Program-made: the position numbers and the translations under genes
Notes under the pieces: model-generated
Databases searched by the model: none
Seen by the model: the letters and a program-made list of their open reading frames with translations, nothing else
Told to the model about the DNA's origin: nothing
Shown here: positions 1 through 8,612 of the stretch, piece after piece
How positions within the stretch are numbered: the first letter of the stretch is position 1
Layout of the letters: each line of letters starts with the position of its first letter
Assembly: GCF_003568665.1 (NCBI RefSeq)
Contig: NZ_QXMH01000003.1
Coordinates: forward strand, 62,001-126,000
Length of the DNA: 64,000 nucleotides
Reading direction: 5' to 3'
Origin: Chitinophaga alhagiae
GTDB taxonomy: Bacteria; Bacteroidota; Bacteroidia; Chitinophagales; Chitinophagaceae

Positions 1-703
1 TGAGCTGGTAACCCCAGGAGCCGTCAAAAGGGTGTTCCATAATGGGCATCAGCTCCACATGGGTAAAACCCATTTCCTTTACGTAAGGCACCAGCATGGC
101 GGCTATTTCCCGGTAGGAGTAAAACACCTCATGGTTTTCGGGGTCTGGCCGCCGCCAGGAGCCCAGATGTACTTCGTACACCGAAAAAGGGCTGGCAAGG
201 CTGTTTTTAGCAGCGCGTTTCTTCATCCAGGCGGCGTCTTTCCACTTATAGTTGAACTGGGTGGTAATGGAGGCCGTTTTGGGCCTTACCTCCCACTGGT
301 TGGCAAAAGGGTCTCCCTTGCGCAATTCTTCGCCGGAGTTGGAGCGGATAAAGTATTTGTACAACTGCCGGTCTTGAAGGTGGGGTATAAAACCTTCCCA
401 TATGCCAGACTCGTCCCAGCGGGGGTACAGGGTATGGCTGTAATTGTTCCAGCTGTTGAAGTCCCCTATTACTGATACAAAAGCCGCATTGGGGGCCCAT
501 ACGGCAAAGTAGGTACCGGCTACCCCCTCATAGGTAAGGGCATGGGAGCCGAACTTTTCATACAGGCGGTCATGCGTGCCTTCCTGGAACAGTTGAACGT
601 CCCGGGCGGAAAACAGGGAAAACGGCTCTACGGGCTTTAACGTGCGGAAGGGCTCTTCATCCTGTGGAATGTTGCTTTTGTTCAGGTTACGGGCTTTGCT
701 CAT
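1..703 (-). CDS. glgB: 1,4-alpha-glucan branching enzyme, N-terminal part
   Basis: First 234 residues of the glycogen branching enzyme, which creates alpha-1,6 branches during cytoplasmic glycogen synthesis. The frame opens at ATG 703 and runs off the left edge, so most of the catalytic barrel is missing. Visible are a CBM48-like N-terminal domain (YFAVWAPNA at about 65-73, VIGDFNSW at 78-85, GIWEGFIP at 100-107) and the start of the GH13 barrel with VYEVHLGSWR (about 175-184) and ELMPIMEHPFDGSWGYQ close to the edge, which is the typical GlgB strand-2 region. Known family: GH13 branching enzymes. The divergent-looking gap upstream (704-793) holds only the terminator of the next gene, so glgB probably has its own promoter, which I could not locate. 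Confidence 0.9.
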   Translation of the reverse strand, partial: MSKARNLNKSNIPQDEEPFRTLKPVEPFSLFSARDVQLFQEGTHDRLYEKFGSHALTYEGVAGTYFAVWAPNAAFVSVIGDFNSWNNYSHTLYPRWDESGIWEGFIPHLQDRQLYKYFIRSNSGEELRKGDPFANQWEVRPKTASITTQFNYKWKDAAWMKKRAAKNSLASPFSVYEVHLGSWRRPDPENHEVFYSYREIAAMLVPYVKEMGFTHVELMPIMEHPFDGSWGYQL

Positions 704-733
704 ACGGGTGGCCTGCTGGTTTTTTTTCAAGAT

Positions 734-769
734 AAAAAAAATAACCCGCAAACTTCCGCCTGCGGGTTA
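734..769 (-). terminator. Rho-independent terminator of the DEAD-box helicase gene
   Basis: Stem TAACCCGCA (742-750) pairs with TGCGGGTTA (761-769). Read on the minus strand it is followed by a run of T (plus-strand A tract 734-741). It sits 25 bp past the helicase stop. Confidence 0.75.
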
Positions 770-793
770 AAATAAATATCTGTGATGCTGTTC

Positions 794-2548
794 CTAGCGT
801 TTGCCACGGAAGCCGCCACCGGGCTTGGAGAACTCGCGGCGGGGGCGGAAACCGCCATCTTCGCTGCCTTGCCAGGTTTTACGGGGACGGTCGCTGTAAG
901 AGGAGCGGTAGCCACCGCCGGAGCGGCGCTTATCCCCGTCTTGCGAGCTTTCTATCCGTACGGTGCGGCCGTTGTACTCTACCTTTTTAAAGGAGTTCTG
1001 TACTTTTTCCACCACATCGTTCTCTACTTCAAAGAAGGAGTACACCCCTTTGAGGTCAATACGGCCGATCATGTTGCCACGCAGGCCGGTATTGTCGCAA
1101 ATGAAACGGAGCATGTCCCCGCGGGTGAAATTGTCTACAGAGCCCAGGTTGATGAACAGGCGGCTGAACTTGCCGTTGCGGGAAGAGCGGCCGAAATCTT
1201 CGCTGCCGCGGCGTTCTTCCTTCACGTTGAGGTCTGGCGCGTCCTGGTAGTATTCCAGGAACTCGTTGAACTCCAGGGAGGCAAAGCGGCGTATCAGCTC
1301 TTCCTTGCTCAGGTCCGCAAATTCTTCGTATATACGTGTGAGATAGGGGTCTATCTGTTCTTCGTTCACTACTACGTTATGCACCCTGTGTACGAGGGCA
1401 AAGAGCTGCTTTTCGCATACGGCAAACCCGTCAGGCACTTCGGCCTTTACAAATTTTTTGCCGCCGAGCACGCGTTCTATCTGGCGGATCTTGCCAACGT
1501 CCCGCCCGCCGATGATGGCAATAGACACGCCGGAGCGGCCTGCGCGGGCGGTACGGCCGGAGCGGTGGGTGTAGTTTTCCACGTCGTCAGGCAGGTCATA
1601 GTTGATCACGTGGGTCACGTTATCCACGTCAATACCGCGCGCGGCTACGTCTGTAGCCACCAGCACCTGGATAGACTTTTCGCGGAAGCGTTTCATCACC
1701 TTGTCACGCTGTTGCTGGGTGAGGTCACCGTGCAGGGCGTCTGCGTTATACCCGTCCTTGATCAGGTTCTCCGCAATTTCCTGGCTCTCGATCTTGGTAC
1801 GGGTGAATATGATGCCGAAGATATCCGGGTTATAGTCTACGATGCGTTTCAGCGCCGCGTACTTGTCTCGCGGGCGCACCACGTAGTACTCGTGCTCGAT
1901 GTTGGCGTTGCCGCTGTTTTTGCTGCCTACGGTCAGTTCAAACGGATCGTCCATATACTTCTGGGCAATACGGCGCACTTCAGCGGGCATGGTGGCGGAA
2001 AACAGCCAGGTGGTCTTTTCTTCCGGGGTGTTGGACAGGATGCTGTTGATGTCTTCCTGGAAGCCCATGTTCAGCATTTCGTCTGCCTCGTCCAGCACGG
2101 CATAGCGTACTTTTTCGAAGTTGATGGCGCCGCGCTCGATGATGTCAAGCAGGCGGCCGGGGGTAGCCACTACAATGTGCACGCCCCTTTTCAGCTCACG
2201 CAGTTGCAGGCCGATGGCGGTACCGCCGTATACGGCCACAATACTTACGTCGCCCAGGTATTTGGAGAAATTTTTGAGGTCGTTGGTGATCTGGAGGCAA
2301 AGCTCGCGTGTGGGGCACAGGATGAGTGCCTGGGGCTGGCGCACTTTTACGTCCAGCTGGTGCAGCAGGGGCAGGCCGAAGGCAGCCGTTTTGCCGGTGC
2401 CGGTCTGTGCCAGGCCCACAAAATCCCTGTCTCCGCCGAGGAGTACCGGGATCGCTTTTTCCTGGATGGGCGTAGGGGAAACAAAGCCGAGGTCTGTAAC
2501 GCCTTTGAGCAGGTTCTCCTGCAATCCTAAAGATTCAAATGTTGTCAT
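794..2548 (-). CDS. DEAD-box ATP-dependent RNA helicase (DeaD/CsdA type)
   Basis: 584-residue RNA helicase likely acting in ribosome assembly, RNA turnover or cold adaptation. All core motifs are visible: Q motif around residues 20-30, AQTGTGKT (47-54), PTREL (80-83), TPGR (129-132), DEAD box proper (153-156), SAT (184-186), and HRSGRTARAG in domain 2. After the core comes a DbpA-type RNA-binding RRM-like domain (SRLFINLGSVDNF onward), then a basic Arg/Gly-rich tail rich in RR, GGG and RPR, ending in FRGKR. The length and the C-terminal RNA-binding domain fit the DeaD/CsdA group better than RhlE. The start MTTFESLGL is the usual one. rimO lies 64 bp upstream on the same strand and may be cotranscribed. 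Confidence 0.93.
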   Translation of the reverse strand: MTTFESLGLQENLLKGVTDLGFVSPTPIQEKAIPVLLGGDRDFVGLAQTGTGKTAAFGLPLLHQLDVKVRQPQALILCPTRELCLQITNDLKNFSKYLGDVSIVAVYGGTAIGLQLRELKRGVHIVVATPGRLLDIIERGAINFEKVRYAVLDEADEMLNMGFQEDINSILSNTPEEKTTWLFSATMPAEVRRIAQKYMDDPFELTVGSKNSGNANIEHEYYVVRPRDKYAALKRIVDYNPDIFGIIFTRTKIESQEIAENLIKDGYNADALHGDLTQQQRDKVMKRFREKSIQVLVATDVAARGIDVDNVTHVINYDLPDDVENYTHRSGRTARAGRSGVSIAIIGGRDVGKIRQIERVLGGKKFVKAEVPDGFAVCEKQLFALVHRVHNVVVNEEQIDPYLTRIYEEFADLSKEELIRRFASLEFNEFLEYYQDAPDLNVKEERRGSEDFGRSSRNGKFSRLFINLGSVDNFTRGDMLRFICDNTGLRGNMIGRIDLKGVYSFFEVENDVVEKVQNSFKKVEYNGRTVRIESSQDGDKRRSGGGYRSSYSDRPRKTWQGSEDGGFRPRREFSKPGGGFRGKR

Positions 2549-2612
2549 TTAATTTTTTTCGGTGGCCCGCTTGTTTTTTAACAGGCCGGGTGATCAATTG
2601 CCGGTGGATGTC

Positions 2613-3920
2613 TTACACCAGCTCTCCTTCCAAGTCATAGTCGAACGCCTTGGTTATTTTAACCTGTACAAAATCGCCGGGTTTCAACTTCCTGTCTGTG
2701 TTAATGATCACCTCATTATCCACCTCCACCGAATCGAACTCCGTACGGCCCAGGTAACGGCCGGATTCTTTCTTATCTACGATTACTTTAAATACCTTTC
2801 CTATTTTTTCCTGGTTCTTTTCCAGGGAAATTTCCTGCTGTGTTTCCATGATGTCCTGCGCGCGCCTTTCCTTTTCTTCCGCGGGAATGTTGTCTTCCAG
2901 CGCGTAGGCGGACGTATTTTCCTCGTGGCTGTAGGTAAACACGCCTACCCTGTCAAACCGCACTTCTTCCAGGAAACGCTTCACGTCTTCCACGTCTTCT
3001 TCGGTTTCACCGGGGTAGCCCGCTATAAGCGTGGTGCGGAGGCAAATGCCGGGCACTTTTTCCCGGATGGTGCTGACGAGGTCAAATATTTCCTGGCGGG
3101 TGATCTGGCGTTTCATGGCCTTGAGCATGGGGTCTGCAATGTGTTGCAGCGGCATGTCAAGATACTTGCAGATGTTGTCCCTTTCACGCATCACGTCCAG
3201 TATTTCCAGGGGGAATTTGGTGGGGTACGCGTAGTGCAGGCGTATCCACTCCAGCCCTTTCACATCCGCCAGGGCATGCAGCAGGTCTGCCAGGCGGCGC
3301 TGTTTGTACAGGTCAAGACCGTAGTAGGTCAGCTCCTGTGCGATCAGCATAATTTCCTTCACACCGCTTTTCACCAGTTTTTCCGTTTCCGCCACCAGTT
3401 GTTCAATGGGTTTGGATACGTGCTGGCCGCGCATCAGGGGGATGGCGCAAAAAGCGCAGGTACGGTTGCAGCCTTCCGATATCTTGAGGTAGGCATAGTG
3501 CGAAGGGGTGCTCAGCAACCGCTCGCCCACCAGTTCCGCCTTATAATCCGCATCAAATTTTTTGAGGATGAGGGGCAGCTCCATGGTACCGAACCAGGCG
3601 TCCACGCCGGGTATTTCTTTCTCCAGATCCCCACGGTAGCGCTCGCTCAGGCAGCCGGTCACAAACACCTTGTCAAGCCGGCCGCGGTTTTTCAGCTCTA
3701 CCTGGTCAAGGATAGTGTTGATAGATTCTTCCTTGGCCTTGTCAATGAACCCGCAGGTATTCACCACCACGATGTTGTGGTCCCGTTTGGCATTTTCATG
3801 CACCACGTTTATATCGTTGGCTTTCAGCTGACCGCTTAATACCTCCGAATCAACCATGTTCTTGGAACAACCCAGCGTAATAATATTAACCTTGTCTTTC
3901 TTTAAAGTTCTTGTCTTCAA
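2613..3920 (-). CDS. rimO: Ribosomal protein S12 (uS12) methylthiotransferase RimO
   Basis: Radical SAM enzyme that adds a methylthio group to a conserved aspartate of ribosomal protein uS12. From the chosen start: MTTase domain with cysteines 18, 56 and 90 (LGCSKN, NTCGF, TGCLSE) for the auxiliary 4Fe-4S cluster; radical SAM motif CNRTCAFC with cysteines 151, 155 and 158; C-terminal TRAM domain ending DYDLEGELV. I chose the TTG codon at 3920 because it gives the family-like N-terminus MKTRTLKKDK. The longer GTG start at 3962 adds 14 residues with no family resemblance. No Shine-Dalgarno sequence is obvious, as is normal in this phylum. Length from TTG is 435 residues, usual for RimO. A TAnnTTTG element lies about 130 bp upstream at 4048-4055. 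Confidence 0.93.
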   Translation of the reverse strand: MKTRTLKKDKVNIITLGCSKNMVDSEVLSGQLKANDINVVHENAKRDHNIVVVNTCGFIDKAKEESINTILDQVELKNRGRLDKVFVTGCLSERYRGDLEKEIPGVDAWFGTMELPLILKKFDADYKAELVGERLLSTPSHYAYLKISEGCNRTCAFCAIPLMRGQHVSKPIEQLVAETEKLVKSGVKEIMLIAQELTYYGLDLYKQRRLADLLHALADVKGLEWIRLHYAYPTKFPLEILDVMRERDNICKYLDMPLQHIADPMLKAMKRQITRQEIFDLVSTIREKVPGICLRTTLIAGYPGETEEDVEDVKRFLEEVRFDRVGVFTYSHEENTSAYALEDNIPAEEKERRAQDIMETQQEISLEKNQEKIGKVFKVIVDKKESGRYLGRTEFDSVEVDNEVIINTDRKLKPGDFVQVKITKAFDYDLEGELV

Positions 3921-4047
3921 ATAGCAATATTTAAGTTGGTACCGGTTGCCCGGTATTGCCACGAAGACGCGCAGACACGCTATGAATGTACAGCAGGCGG
4001 CTGTTTTTGAGTGACTATGAGTCTTTGTGGAGTCTCTTGAGAAGGTG

Positions 4048-4055
4048 CAAAGGTA
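4048..4055 (-). promoter_or_regulatory. Candidate -7 promoter element upstream of rimO
   Basis: Minus strand reads TACCTTTG followed by C, matching the Bacteroidota -7 consensus TAnnTTTG. No TTTG lies at the expected 20-nt distance upstream, so only half of a promoter is supported. Confidence 0.3.
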
Positions 4056-4095
4056 GCAAATTATATTGAAAATATGTGTATTAACATATAATTAA

Positions 4096-4995
4096 TCAGG
4101 CCTGGAGGCCGTTACCGGCCACTACCAGTTCCTTCATGGCCTTTTCCGCCCGTTGCCGGGCCACCTTGCGTTTGTAGTGGTACCACCATTCCGGCGCCAC
4201 CTTGATCATGAGGTTGTTCATGCTGCGGAGGCCCGCAATGTGGTAGAGGCCGTTGAGCTTGCCGGCCAGGGTATGGTCAAGGGCGCGGAGGCTCATGGCA
4301 AAGCCGCCGTCCATATACTCCATATGGTGCCAGTAGCCGCCGGGCATGAACATGGTATCTCCATGCTCCAGGATGGTGCTGTAACCCCTGGCATATTGGA
4401 GCGCGGGGTAGTTGGTCTCGTCCAGCTGCTCTTTCCAGTTCACAAAATTGGCCGCGCTTTCTACGGTGAGGGGCATGCGGTAAATGAGGCGCGACTGGCT
4501 ATTTTCCAGCAGCAATACCCTTTTGCGGCCCAGAAACTGGGTATGGAAGATGTGGCTCAGGTCAATATCGTAGTGCATATGCGCCACGGAGCCGGCCCCG
4601 CCTACAAACAGCATGGGGTACTTTTTCAGAAAGCCTTTTGCCAGAAAATCCGGCCAGGTGAAGTCATTGACCAGCTGGGGGGCGTGCTGGAAGATGTTGA
4701 AAAGGAAGATGCGGAGCTTGACCGGTCCCTGCTGGATCATATCCAGGTAATCCCCGAAACGGATGTAATCGTCCGCGCCGTTCACGAGCGTTTTGGCCCC
4801 GGCCCTTTCGTTGTTGTAAACCCCTACCGTTTTGTCTCCTGTAATGGATTTGAAGTAATCCCATGTCCATTTGCTGCGCGCAGGCCAGGCTTTTGACAAT
4901 CCTGTAATGATCAAGGGTTTGCGTGGTTCAAAGTATTGTGTCCTGAAATCTTCTGCGGAAATATGCTCAACTCGATCTATGGATTGTATTTTCAT
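4096..4995 (-). CDS. Cupin-like (JmjC-fold, cupin_8) domain protein
   Basis: 299-residue protein of the cupin_8/JmjC-like family, cytoplasmic by its lack of signal. Fe(II)/2-oxoglutarate dioxygenase features are visible: HYD (residues 141-143) gives the HxD metal pair, and HGDTMFMPGGYWHH (211-224) gives the distal histidine on a typical MPGGYWH strand. RKPLIITGL near residue 26 is the usual N-terminal entry of this family. Known relatives hydroxylate proteins (arginine, histidine or aspartyl/asparaginyl residues), but no substrate can be named from sequence. It stands alone: rimO lies about 175 bp downstream and the next gene about 155 bp upstream. Function beyond a probable oxygenase is inference. 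Confidence 0.8.
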   Translation of the reverse strand: MKIQSIDRVEHISAEDFRTQYFEPRKPLIITGLSKAWPARSKWTWDYFKSITGDKTVGVYNNERAGAKTLVNGADDYIRFGDYLDMIQQGPVKLRIFLFNIFQHAPQLVNDFTWPDFLAKGFLKKYPMLFVGGAGSVAHMHYDIDLSHIFHTQFLGRKRVLLLENSQSRLIYRMPLTVESAANFVNWKEQLDETNYPALQYARGYSTILEHGDTMFMPGGYWHHMEYMDGGFAMSLRALDHTLAGKLNGLYHIAGLRSMNNLMIKVAPEWWYHYKRKVARQRAEKAMKELVVAGNGLQA

Positions 4996-5036
4996 AAAAA
5001 CGAATTGTTTTCGGGTGAAACAATATTAAACTATAT

Positions 5037-5044
5037 CAAATTTA
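5037..5044 (-). promoter_or_regulatory. Candidate -7 promoter element upstream of the cupin-like gene
   Basis: Minus strand TAAATTTG matches TAnnTTTG, 42 bp ahead of the start codon. No TTTG at the 20-nt spacing. Confidence 0.28.
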
Positions 5045-5109
5045 AGGAATTGCCGCAATAGTAGTACAGGGTGCGTAAAAGGTTGATAAATAGGGGATAC
5101 TGTATGAAG

Positions 5110-5145
5110 CAGGCCGGCGGAGGAGCCTAGTTCCCGGCCGGCCTG
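5110..5145 (-). terminator. GC-rich stem-loop between the tail-fibre-like gene and the cupin-like gene
   Basis: CAGGCCGGC (5110-5118) pairs with GCCGGCCTG (5137-5145) around an 18-nt loop, directly after the stop of the gene at 5152. The minus strand has no long T tract, so it may be a weak terminator or transcript-stabilising hairpin. Confidence 0.45.
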
Positions 5146-5151
5146 TTTTGG

Positions 5152-6459
5152 TTACTTTTGGCTGGCCTGCTTAATTTGGGTTACCTCCCGCTGCAACTGG
5201 CGGTTCATTTGCAGCAGGGTGTCTATCTGCTTTTGCTGCGCAATGGTGTACAGCATCAGCTCTTCTATTTTCTGCAGCAGCTTCTTGTCCATTTCCCCGA
5301 GGTCTATGCCCTGTTCCTTTACCTCTTGTTCCGCAGGAATGCCCGGTAAGTGGCGGTGGATTTGTATGTATTGCTCCACTTCCTGCAGGGAAGGCAGGAG
5401 GTATCCCGGCTGGAAAACGTAATCCGGCCAGCCGGCGTAGGCTTTTACTTTCACTTTGGTGAAGATGGCGCTCCCGTTGACTGCCAGCTTGTGACCAAAG
5501 GTGTTGGTGGTGCCGATGCCGAGGCTGCCGTCTGCTTTGAGGAGCATGAGGTTTTGGGCATTGCTGTTTACGGCCAATACATTATTGTTATTCAGTTTAG
5601 TATTGGTTTTGGCTCTTCCATCAAGAACAATAGCAGCATGATGCACTTCGGGCCCTGCGGCCACAACATCTTCCGCTTCTCCGATCAGGTATATCCCCAA
5701 CGGTCTCCCCGGAGTATAGCTACGGCCACGAATAAGCGGGAGATAGGAACCGCCTATGATTGTACCGTTGCTAACATCCAAATACGCTTCAGCAGCCGGT
5801 ATACTACCAAAAGTGAATTTGGCAATGTTAGTGTTTTGTTGACCATGCACATGCAGCATAGTGGCGGGATCTCTTACCCCTATCCCCAGTCTGCCCTGGA
5901 TGCCAATAGGGTCAGTTGGCTGGAATAGCTGTACGTTGCTTACGTTTTGATCAAATACAAGTTGCAGGGATTCGTTGTTGGCATAACCGGTAAACGAAAA
6001 GGAAGCCAAAGTAGGAGAACTGACGATCTCTACAGCAAGATAGGCCTGTCCGCTATAGGTCAAAGTCACTAATCTTGCAGGTTCATTGTAGCTGATCATG
6101 CTGCCATGGTTCTGGCTATAAGCAGCCGATGTATTCACCTCCACCGTCCATTTTCTATTAAGTGCACTGATGCCCCCTCTTATAGCCGTGATTTTGCCCA
6201 TAACAAAGTGCTCCGCCAGCAACGTTCCTGTATAGATCTTGTGCAGCAGCAGATAGTTCGCGCCTTGCGCGTCTTCCGTTTGACCGGGTATGCCCCTGTT
6301 TACATAGTAATTTCTCCCATTATCCAGCACATGCAATTTGCTGGCAGGAGTTGCCGTACCAATCCCTACATTACCCGAAGGTGTGGGAAAAACATTCTGC
6401 GCAGAAACGCGGGCGCTGACAAACAGAACGGCCACAAACAAATAAGATAATAATTTCAT
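5152..6459 (-). CDS. Secreted tail-fibre-like protein with C-terminal coiled coil
   Basis: 435-residue protein of a kind common in Bacteroidota, usually annotated as hypothetical or tail fiber domain-containing. The start is ATG 6459, giving the signal peptide MKLLSYLFVAVLFVSARVSAQ; the upstream frame to 6516 is not signal-like. Three copies of a short motif occur: VGIGTATPASKLHV just after the signal, LGIGVRDPATMLHV mid-protein, and LGIGTTNTFGHKLAVNG near the end. Similar repeats occur in trimeric beta-structured fibre proteins. The C-terminus has YVFQPGYLLPSLQEVEQYI, HRHLPGIP, and a long Gln/Leu/Ile heptad region (MDKKLLQKIEELMLYTIAQQ onward) that should form a trimeric coiled coil. It is likely exported and surface-attached or secreted; the role is unknown. 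Confidence 0.82.
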   Translation of the reverse strand: MKLLSYLFVAVLFVSARVSAQNVFPTPSGNVGIGTATPASKLHVLDNGRNYYVNRGIPGQTEDAQGANYLLLHKIYTGTLLAEHFVMGKITAIRGGISALNRKWTVEVNTSAAYSQNHGSMISYNEPARLVTLTYSGQAYLAVEIVSSPTLASFSFTGYANNESLQLVFDQNVSNVQLFQPTDPIGIQGRLGIGVRDPATMLHVHGQQNTNIAKFTFGSIPAAEAYLDVSNGTIIGGSYLPLIRGRSYTPGRPLGIYLIGEAEDVVAAGPEVHHAAIVLDGRAKTNTKLNNNNVLAVNSNAQNLMLLKADGSLGIGTTNTFGHKLAVNGSAIFTKVKVKAYAGWPDYVFQPGYLLPSLQEVEQYIQIHRHLPGIPAEQEVKEQGIDLGEMDKKLLQKIEELMLYTIAQQKQIDTLLQMNRQLQREVTQIKQASQK

Positions 6460-6500
6460 AGATATCGGGTTAGAGTGTTGAATGGAACGGGAAGATAATA

Positions 6501-6530
6501 AAAAAGCCGGAGGCAAGGCTCCGGCTTTTT
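6501..6530 (-). terminator. Strong terminator of ftsY
   Basis: Perfect 12-bp stem AAAAAGCCGGAG (6501-6512) with CTCCGGCTTTTT (6519-6530), 6-nt loop, 16 bp past the ftsY stop. Its A/T flanks make it usable in both directions. Confidence 0.85.
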
Positions 6531-6546
6531 TATATATTTTTGATAA

Positions 6547-7509
6547 TCAATTATTTAAACTAAACAATGTATCTACAAACTCTTCCCGGTCAAACACCTG
6601 CAGGTCTTCCATTTTTTCACCGATGCCGATGTATTTTACCGGTATTTTGAACTGGTTGGCAATGGCGAGCACCACCCCGCCTTTGGCCGTACCGTCCAGC
6701 TTGGTGATGGCCAGGGACGTTACTTCTGTGGCGGCCGTGAATTGTTTAGCCTGTTCCAAAGCATTCTGGCCGGTAGATCCGTCCAGCACCAGCAATACCT
6801 CGTGGGGTGCGTCAGGGATGACCTTGTTCATTACCCTTTTGATCTTGCTCAGCTCGTCCATCAGGTGGAGTTTGTTGTGGAGGCGACCGGCGGTGTCTAT
6901 GATGATGACGTCCACATCACGGGCCACCCCGCTTTGCACCGTATCAAAGGCCACCGCAGCGGGATCTGAGCCCATTTGCTGTTTTACGATGGGTACGCCT
7001 GCCCTTTCGCTCCAGATGGTCAGCTGGTCTACCGCCGCGGCACGAAAGGTATCTGCCGCACCCAGCAGCACAGACTTGCCGGCTTTTTTGAAGTTATAGG
7101 CCAGTTTACCGATGGTAGTGGTCTTACCTACCCCGTTTACGCCTACCACCATGATCACGTAGGGCTTTTTGCCAGCCGGTACGTCAAAATCACGGAAGCC
7201 GCTATCTGGCGCGTCTACCAGGATTGCCGCAACCTCTTCTTGCAGTATCCTGTTTAATTCGTTAGTGTTCAGGTATTTATCTTTAGCTACGCGTTCTTCT
7301 ATTTTATTGATGATCCGTACAGTAGTGTCTACCCCTACGTCTGCGGATACCAGCGCTTCTTCCAGGTTATCCAGCACTTCAGCGTCTACGGTAGATTTGC
7401 CGGCAATAGCGCGGCCAATTTTGGAGAGGAAACTTTCTTTTGTTTTCTGCAGGCCCTGGTCCAGACTTTCCTTCTTTTCCCGGGAAAAGAGCTTATTAAA
7501 AAAACCCAT
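6547..7509 (-). CDS. ftsY: Signal recognition particle receptor FtsY
   Basis: 320-residue SRP-receptor GTPase that docks ribosome-SRP complexes at the inner membrane for cotranslational insertion. It has a short amphipathic N-terminus (MGFFNKLFSREKK), an N domain (about 20-100), and the G domain with VGVNGVGKTTT (122-132), DTFRAAA (153-159), DTAGRL (205-210) and TKLDGTAKGG (about 263-272). The long acidic A domain of E. coli FtsY is absent, which is normal in Bacteroidota. Gene order rpmB-rpmG-DUF4295-ftsY-(rimO) is typical of the phylum. A strong hairpin (7726-7754) separates it from the ribosomal genes, so it probably has its own promoter (element at 7577-7584). Confidence 0.96.
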   Translation of the reverse strand: MGFFNKLFSREKKESLDQGLQKTKESFLSKIGRAIAGKSTVDAEVLDNLEEALVSADVGVDTTVRIINKIEERVAKDKYLNTNELNRILQEEVAAILVDAPDSGFRDFDVPAGKKPYVIMVVGVNGVGKTTTIGKLAYNFKKAGKSVLLGAADTFRAAAVDQLTIWSERAGVPIVKQQMGSDPAAVAFDTVQSGVARDVDVIIIDTAGRLHNKLHLMDELSKIKRVMNKVIPDAPHEVLLVLDGSTGQNALEQAKQFTAATEVTSLAITKLDGTAKGGVVLAIANQFKIPVKYIGIGEKMEDLQVFDREEFVDTLFSLNN

Positions 7510-7576
7510 ACAAGTTCAATTACGGTGTTAAACATCTCCGGAGGCGGTTAACGGCCTGTTTCCCGGAAGCAGGCTA

Positions 7577-7584
7577 CAAATGTA
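7577..7584 (-). promoter_or_regulatory. Candidate -7 promoter element of ftsY
   Basis: Minus strand TACATTTG followed by T fits TAnnTTTG; 68 bp ahead of the ftsY start, in a 271-bp intergenic stretch (7510-7780) otherwise without genes. No clear -33 TTTG. Confidence 0.38.
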
Positions 7585-7725
7585 GCTTTATTCAGCATGT
7601 GATGTATAAAAATATTCGGCGGGCAGCGCCGGTGGCCGCGTATATGCGGGCTGCCGCCCTGTTGCGGCGTTTGCGGGGGCGGGCCCTTTCAGCCTTAGGA
7701 AGCCATCCCTCTTCCCCAAAACACA

Positions 7726-7754
7726 AAAAGCCGTTCGCTCCCGCGAACAGCTTT
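7726..7754 (-). terminator. Terminator of the rpmB-rpmG-DUF4295 unit
   Basis: GTTCGC (7733-7738) pairs with GCGAAC (7743-7748); flanking AAAAGC and GCTTT extend the stem with one bulge. It lies about 27 bp past the DUF4295 stop and is followed on the minus strand by TTTTTGTGTTTT. Confidence 0.7.
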
Positions 7755-7780
7755 ATTGCAGTATGATTAGTAAAGCCGAA

Positions 7781-7951
7781 TTACTTCTGGTTAATGTACT
7801 CCTGAACTTTGTCCTTGTGTATGATAGCTTCTTTAAAAGTATATGCACCGCTTTTAGGAGAACGTACCGCTTTAACCACCTTGGTCCACACTTTTGCTTC
7901 AGCAGCAGCCTTTGCATCTTTCTTGATCGCGGTTTTTGCTTGTTTTGCCAT
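7781..7951 (-). CDS. DUF4295 small basic protein (Bacteroidota ribosome-associated)
   Basis: 56-residue, very basic, alanine- and lysine-rich protein starting MAKQAKTAIKKDAKAAAEAK and ending VQEYINQK. It matches the DUF4295 family that follows rpmG in Bacteroidota genomes. Family knowledge: proteins of this kind have been reported as lineage-specific large-subunit ribosomal components in Flavobacterium; I am fairly but not fully sure of that identification. Position 95 bp after rpmG and before the unit terminator supports a ribosomal role. The opposite strand offers a longer open frame here, but it has no family features. Confidence 0.85.
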   Translation of the reverse strand: MAKQAKTAIKKDAKAAAEAKVWTKVVKAVRSPKSGAYTFKEAIIHKDKVQEYINQK

Positions 7952-8046
7952 TTGTATAAAAGTTAATCGTTAATTGTAAAGTGTCAATCATTCAGAGCTA
8001 ATCGTATGAAACCCGAAACGATTAACTGCCCAGCAATTAACTGACC

Positions 8047-8229
8047 TTATTTGATTTCTTTGTGTACAGTCACCTTCCTCAGGATAGGGTTGTACTTTTT
8101 CAGCTCCAGACGCTCCGGAGTGTTCTTTTTGTTCTTGGTGCTGATGTAGCGGGAAGTACCCGGCTGGCCGGAGGTTTTATGCTCCGTGCATTCCAGAATC
8201 ACCTGCACCCTGTTACCTTTCTTTGCCAT
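8047..8229 (-). CDS. rpmG: 50S ribosomal protein L33 (bL33)
   Basis: 60-residue large-subunit protein beginning [16 protein letters not shown] and ending [10 protein letters not shown]. Only one cysteine is present, so this is the zinc-free (C-minus) form without the paired CxxC ligands. It follows rpmB by 28 bp and is probably cotranscribed with it from the promoter at 8518-8549. Confidence 0.96.
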   Translation of the reverse strand: MAKKGNRVQVILECTEHKTSGQPGTSRYISTKNKKNTPERLELKKYNPILRKVTVHKEIK

Positions 8230-8257
8230 TGTTTATTCGGATTAAGTTGGTCCTCAA

Positions 8258-8497
8258 TTAGATGTCTTTGTTACCTTCTGCGCGGAGCTCTTTCACTACG
8301 GCATACAGGCCACGTTTGTTAATGGTTCTCAGACCATCAGCAGACACTTTTAAAGTGATCCAACGATCTTCTTCTGCCAAAAAGAAACGCTTGGTTTGCA
8401 GATTGGGCAGAAACCTCCTTTTCGTCTTGATGTTCGAAAAAGATACATGATGACCTGTAATTGGTTTTTTCCCTGTCACCTGACATACTCTTGCCAT
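8258..8497 (-). CDS. rpmB: 50S ribosomal protein L28 (bL28)
   Basis: 79-residue protein with the bL28 entry [21 protein letters not shown] and [14 protein letters not shown]. The zinc-binding cysteine pairs are absent (C-minus form), matching the bL33 next to it. It is first gene of the rpmB-rpmG-DUF4295 unit. A well-formed Bacteroidota promoter lies 21-52 bp upstream of the start. Confidence 0.96.
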   Translation of the reverse strand: MARVCQVTGKKPITGHHVSFSNIKTKRRFLPNLQTKRFFLAEEDRWITLKVSADGLRTINKRGLYAVVKELRAEGNKDI

Positions 8498-8517
8498 GTT
8501 CTAAAAATTTTGGACTG

Positions 8518-8549
8518 CAAAAGTCGCACTATTTTATCGAAATATCAAA
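8518..8549 (-). promoter_or_regulatory. Promoter of rpmB (TTTG-N20-GACTTTTGC)
   Basis: On the minus strand TTTG (8549-8546), exactly 20 nt, then GACTTTTG (8525-8518) and C. This fits the Bacteroidota -33/-7 pattern with G in place of the first T of TAnnTTTG. The same architecture recurs before ahpC and bshB1. Confidence 0.55.
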
Positions 8550-8612
8550 TAATGAGAATTGTTTTTATTCACATAATTAAACGACTGTCTAATTTTGTGA
8601 ACACTTTGCCGT

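Noticed and set aside
782..2530. 582-codon open frame on the plus strand opposite the helicase
   Set aside because: It is antisense to a gene with all DEAD-box motifs; such long mirror frames are common in this GC-rich codon pattern and it shows no domain features.
2562..3839. 425-codon open frame opposite rimO
   Set aside because: Shadow of a gene with intact radical SAM and TRAM features.
7763..7966. 67-codon plus-strand frame opposite DUF4295
   Set aside because: The minus-strand frame matches a conserved family in its expected operon position; this one matches nothing.
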